A stretch of 64,000 bases of DNA from Orthonyx spaldingii (taxonomy: Eukaryota; Chordata; Aves; Passeriformes; Orthonychidae). The stretch covers positions 2,210,025-2,274,024 of the forward strand of contig VZTJ01002639.1 of assembly GCA_013397795.1 (NCBI GenBank). Direction: 5' to 3'. This document shows positions 63,040-64,000 of the stretch, piece after piece. The position numbers and the translations under genes were made by a program. Each line of letters starts with the position of its first letter. Within the stretch, counting starts at the first letter, position 1. The notes below the pieces were generated by a model, which saw only the letters and a program-made list of their open reading frames with translations, was not told the DNA's origin and made no database searches.

Positions 63040-63310
63040 GAGTGTCAACATAGCATAATAAATGTGCCTAACATCTTCCTCAAATGCCCTGGAAAATTCT
63101 GAATGCTAAATCCTCCATTAGTGCATTCAGTTTCTGTCAGATGCATTAATGTTTGCAATTCAGGGGAAAAAAAAGCACATTGAAAGTAAGTACCACATTT
63201 CAATCCAAATCAAATTGTTTGTAATATTTGTATATTGGGTCACTCTACAAATTGAATTAATGATTGATTATGCTGTAGCTTAGAATGTAGCATTACATGT
63301 GGGACTGAGA
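63040..63310. promoter_or_regulatory. Second candidate conserved non-coding stretch
   Basis: The stretch contains CATTAGTGCATTCAG, GATGCATTAATGTTTGCAAT, CAAATTGTTTGTAATATTTG and TTGAATTAATGATTGATTAT: octamer-, forkhead- and homeodomain-like words at high density. It lies about 450 bases from the first candidate and could be part of the same enhancer block. Not tested for conservation. Confidence 0.25.
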
Positions 63311-63379
63311 TCAACTCTCTTGCTTCTCACACTGGAACCAAGATTAATTATTATTTACCTCCATAGTGTGGCTTTTATA

Positions 63380-63600
63380 AAAAAGATGCCCGGTTAATGG
63401 GGTGACCTAAACCTCATGGGTAATTGTTGCTGTTGAGTGGATGTCGAAACAAGGAGAGGCGAGAGATTAAGTGGTAAAAGAGGTTAATTTATTTATTAAA
63501 TTCAGTTTTTATATATAAAATGGACTTTCACTTGATTGGCCATTAGCTGTACGCTTCTCACAGCTAATTGGCTACCTGGATTTATGAGAGAGAATACCTT
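63380..63600 (-). mobile_element. Possible solo LTR fragment of an endogenous retrovirus
   Basis: Read on the - strand, this block has two CCAAT boxes (63567-63571 and 63535-63539), a TATATAAA box (63508-63513 core) and overlapping AATAAA signals (63488-63497) in that order within about 85 bases, then a pyrimidine-rich stretch. That promoter-plus-poly(A) layout is typical of LTRs. I see no internal viral coding sequence, no second LTR and no certain terminal TG/CA or target duplication, so it is at most a solo or broken LTR. Confidence 0.35.
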
Positions 63601-64000
63601 TATTTTAGTTTTCATAAACAAATAGATTCTTTCTCATGAGAAAGAGGTTTCTGTGCTGTCACAGGTAATTTCCTTTATTCACAGGAAGAAGTTGTGAATT
63701 ATGCAATTTTCTCCCCAGGATGACACTATCTGTGTATCTGTATGATTATGGGGTAAGGCACAGCCAGGGTAAAGCTTCCATTATGCTGTAAACTTAAGAA
63801 TGTTTTTATCTTTTGTTAAAAAGAAACCATCCTTGAGATTAAAGAAGCTGTTGCTTAATATTTTGGGAACATAATGTTCAAGTTTATGATAGGTAATAGA
63901 GATATTGTGCTATTGCTTACAAAGGGGGAATATAAGTGAAAATGGTACCTGAGCAATGATGATACACAGTGCAATTTCTACATGGCCACATAGGATGACA

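Larger units (their letters stand above)
60146..64000 (-). other. PTPRO: PTPRO intron upstream of e1 (partial)
   Basis: This is the 3' part of a long intron entering e1. I looked for the preceding exon, expected to encode the first extracellular module, and did not find it. The segment holds two stretches that look like conserved non-coding DNA (about 62140-62580 and 63040-63310) and an LTR-like block (about 63380-63600). The rest is unremarkable AT-rich sequence. Confidence 0.75.

Noticed and set aside
60146..64000. Search for the upstream PTPRO exon encoding the first extracellular module
   Set aside because: No frame on the - strand matches the expected conserved peptide between consensus splice sites, so the exon is taken to lie beyond the window.
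1..64000. Possibility of a prokaryotic or viral gene system, CRISPR array or tRNA cluster
   Set aside because: Exon-intron structure, splice signals and CR1 copies show vertebrate DNA. No direct-repeat/spacer pattern or cloverleaf-like sequence was noticed.

Overview
The window is vertebrate genomic DNA, most likely from a bird. Coding sequence is cut into short exons with consensus GT/AG splice sites, introns are long and AT-leaning, and at least two degraded CR1 LINE 3' ends (about 15163-15570 and 40961-41110) carry the wording typical of avian CR1 copies. The species cannot be named from this sequence.

Two protein-coding genes are present, arranged tail to tail. At the left edge (+ strand) is the last coding exon of EPS8 (830-943) and its 3' UTR, which probably ends just after the AATAAA at 2231-2236. 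Nearly all the rest is PTPRO on the - strand (receptor-type protein tyrosine phosphatase O; GLEPP1, called CRYP-2 in chicken). I could place 24 consecutive PTPRO coding exons, here called e1 (59987-60145) to e24 (9280-9384, with the TAG stop). They join without a frame break into 1101 full codons, against roughly 1,100 in the matching part of human PTPRO as I recall it. The exon(s) for the signal peptide and first extracellular module lie beyond the right edge. EPS8 and PTPRO are also convergent neighbours in human, so the local order is conserved.

Reading PTPRO 5' to 3' (right to left): e1-e12 encode six fibronectin type III modules, with a 148-codon exon (e3) that inserts an acidic, Ser/Thr-rich linker. 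e13 encodes the transmembrane helix. e14-e16 encode the juxtamembrane segment as three small cassettes of 69, 84 and 36 nt, all phase 2 at both ends. e17-e24 encode one tyrosine phosphatase domain with the KNRY, WPD and [10 protein letters not shown] motifs intact. An in-frame ATG at the end of e12 sits in an ideal Kozak context and matches the start of the truncated isoform PTPROt. A TATA-like site lies upstream of it in intron 10.

The most unusual non-coding element is a roughly 470-bp minisatellite in intron 20 (15600-16068), directly beside the CR1 copy. It has a 10-bp period and contains AGGTCA at least 14 times, several with exact 4-bp spacing (DR4 geometry). Other points are an LTR-like segment near 63380-63600 and several stretches rich in homeodomain-type TAAT sites that may be conserved enhancers. 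No tRNA, rRNA, CRISPR or complete mobile element was seen.
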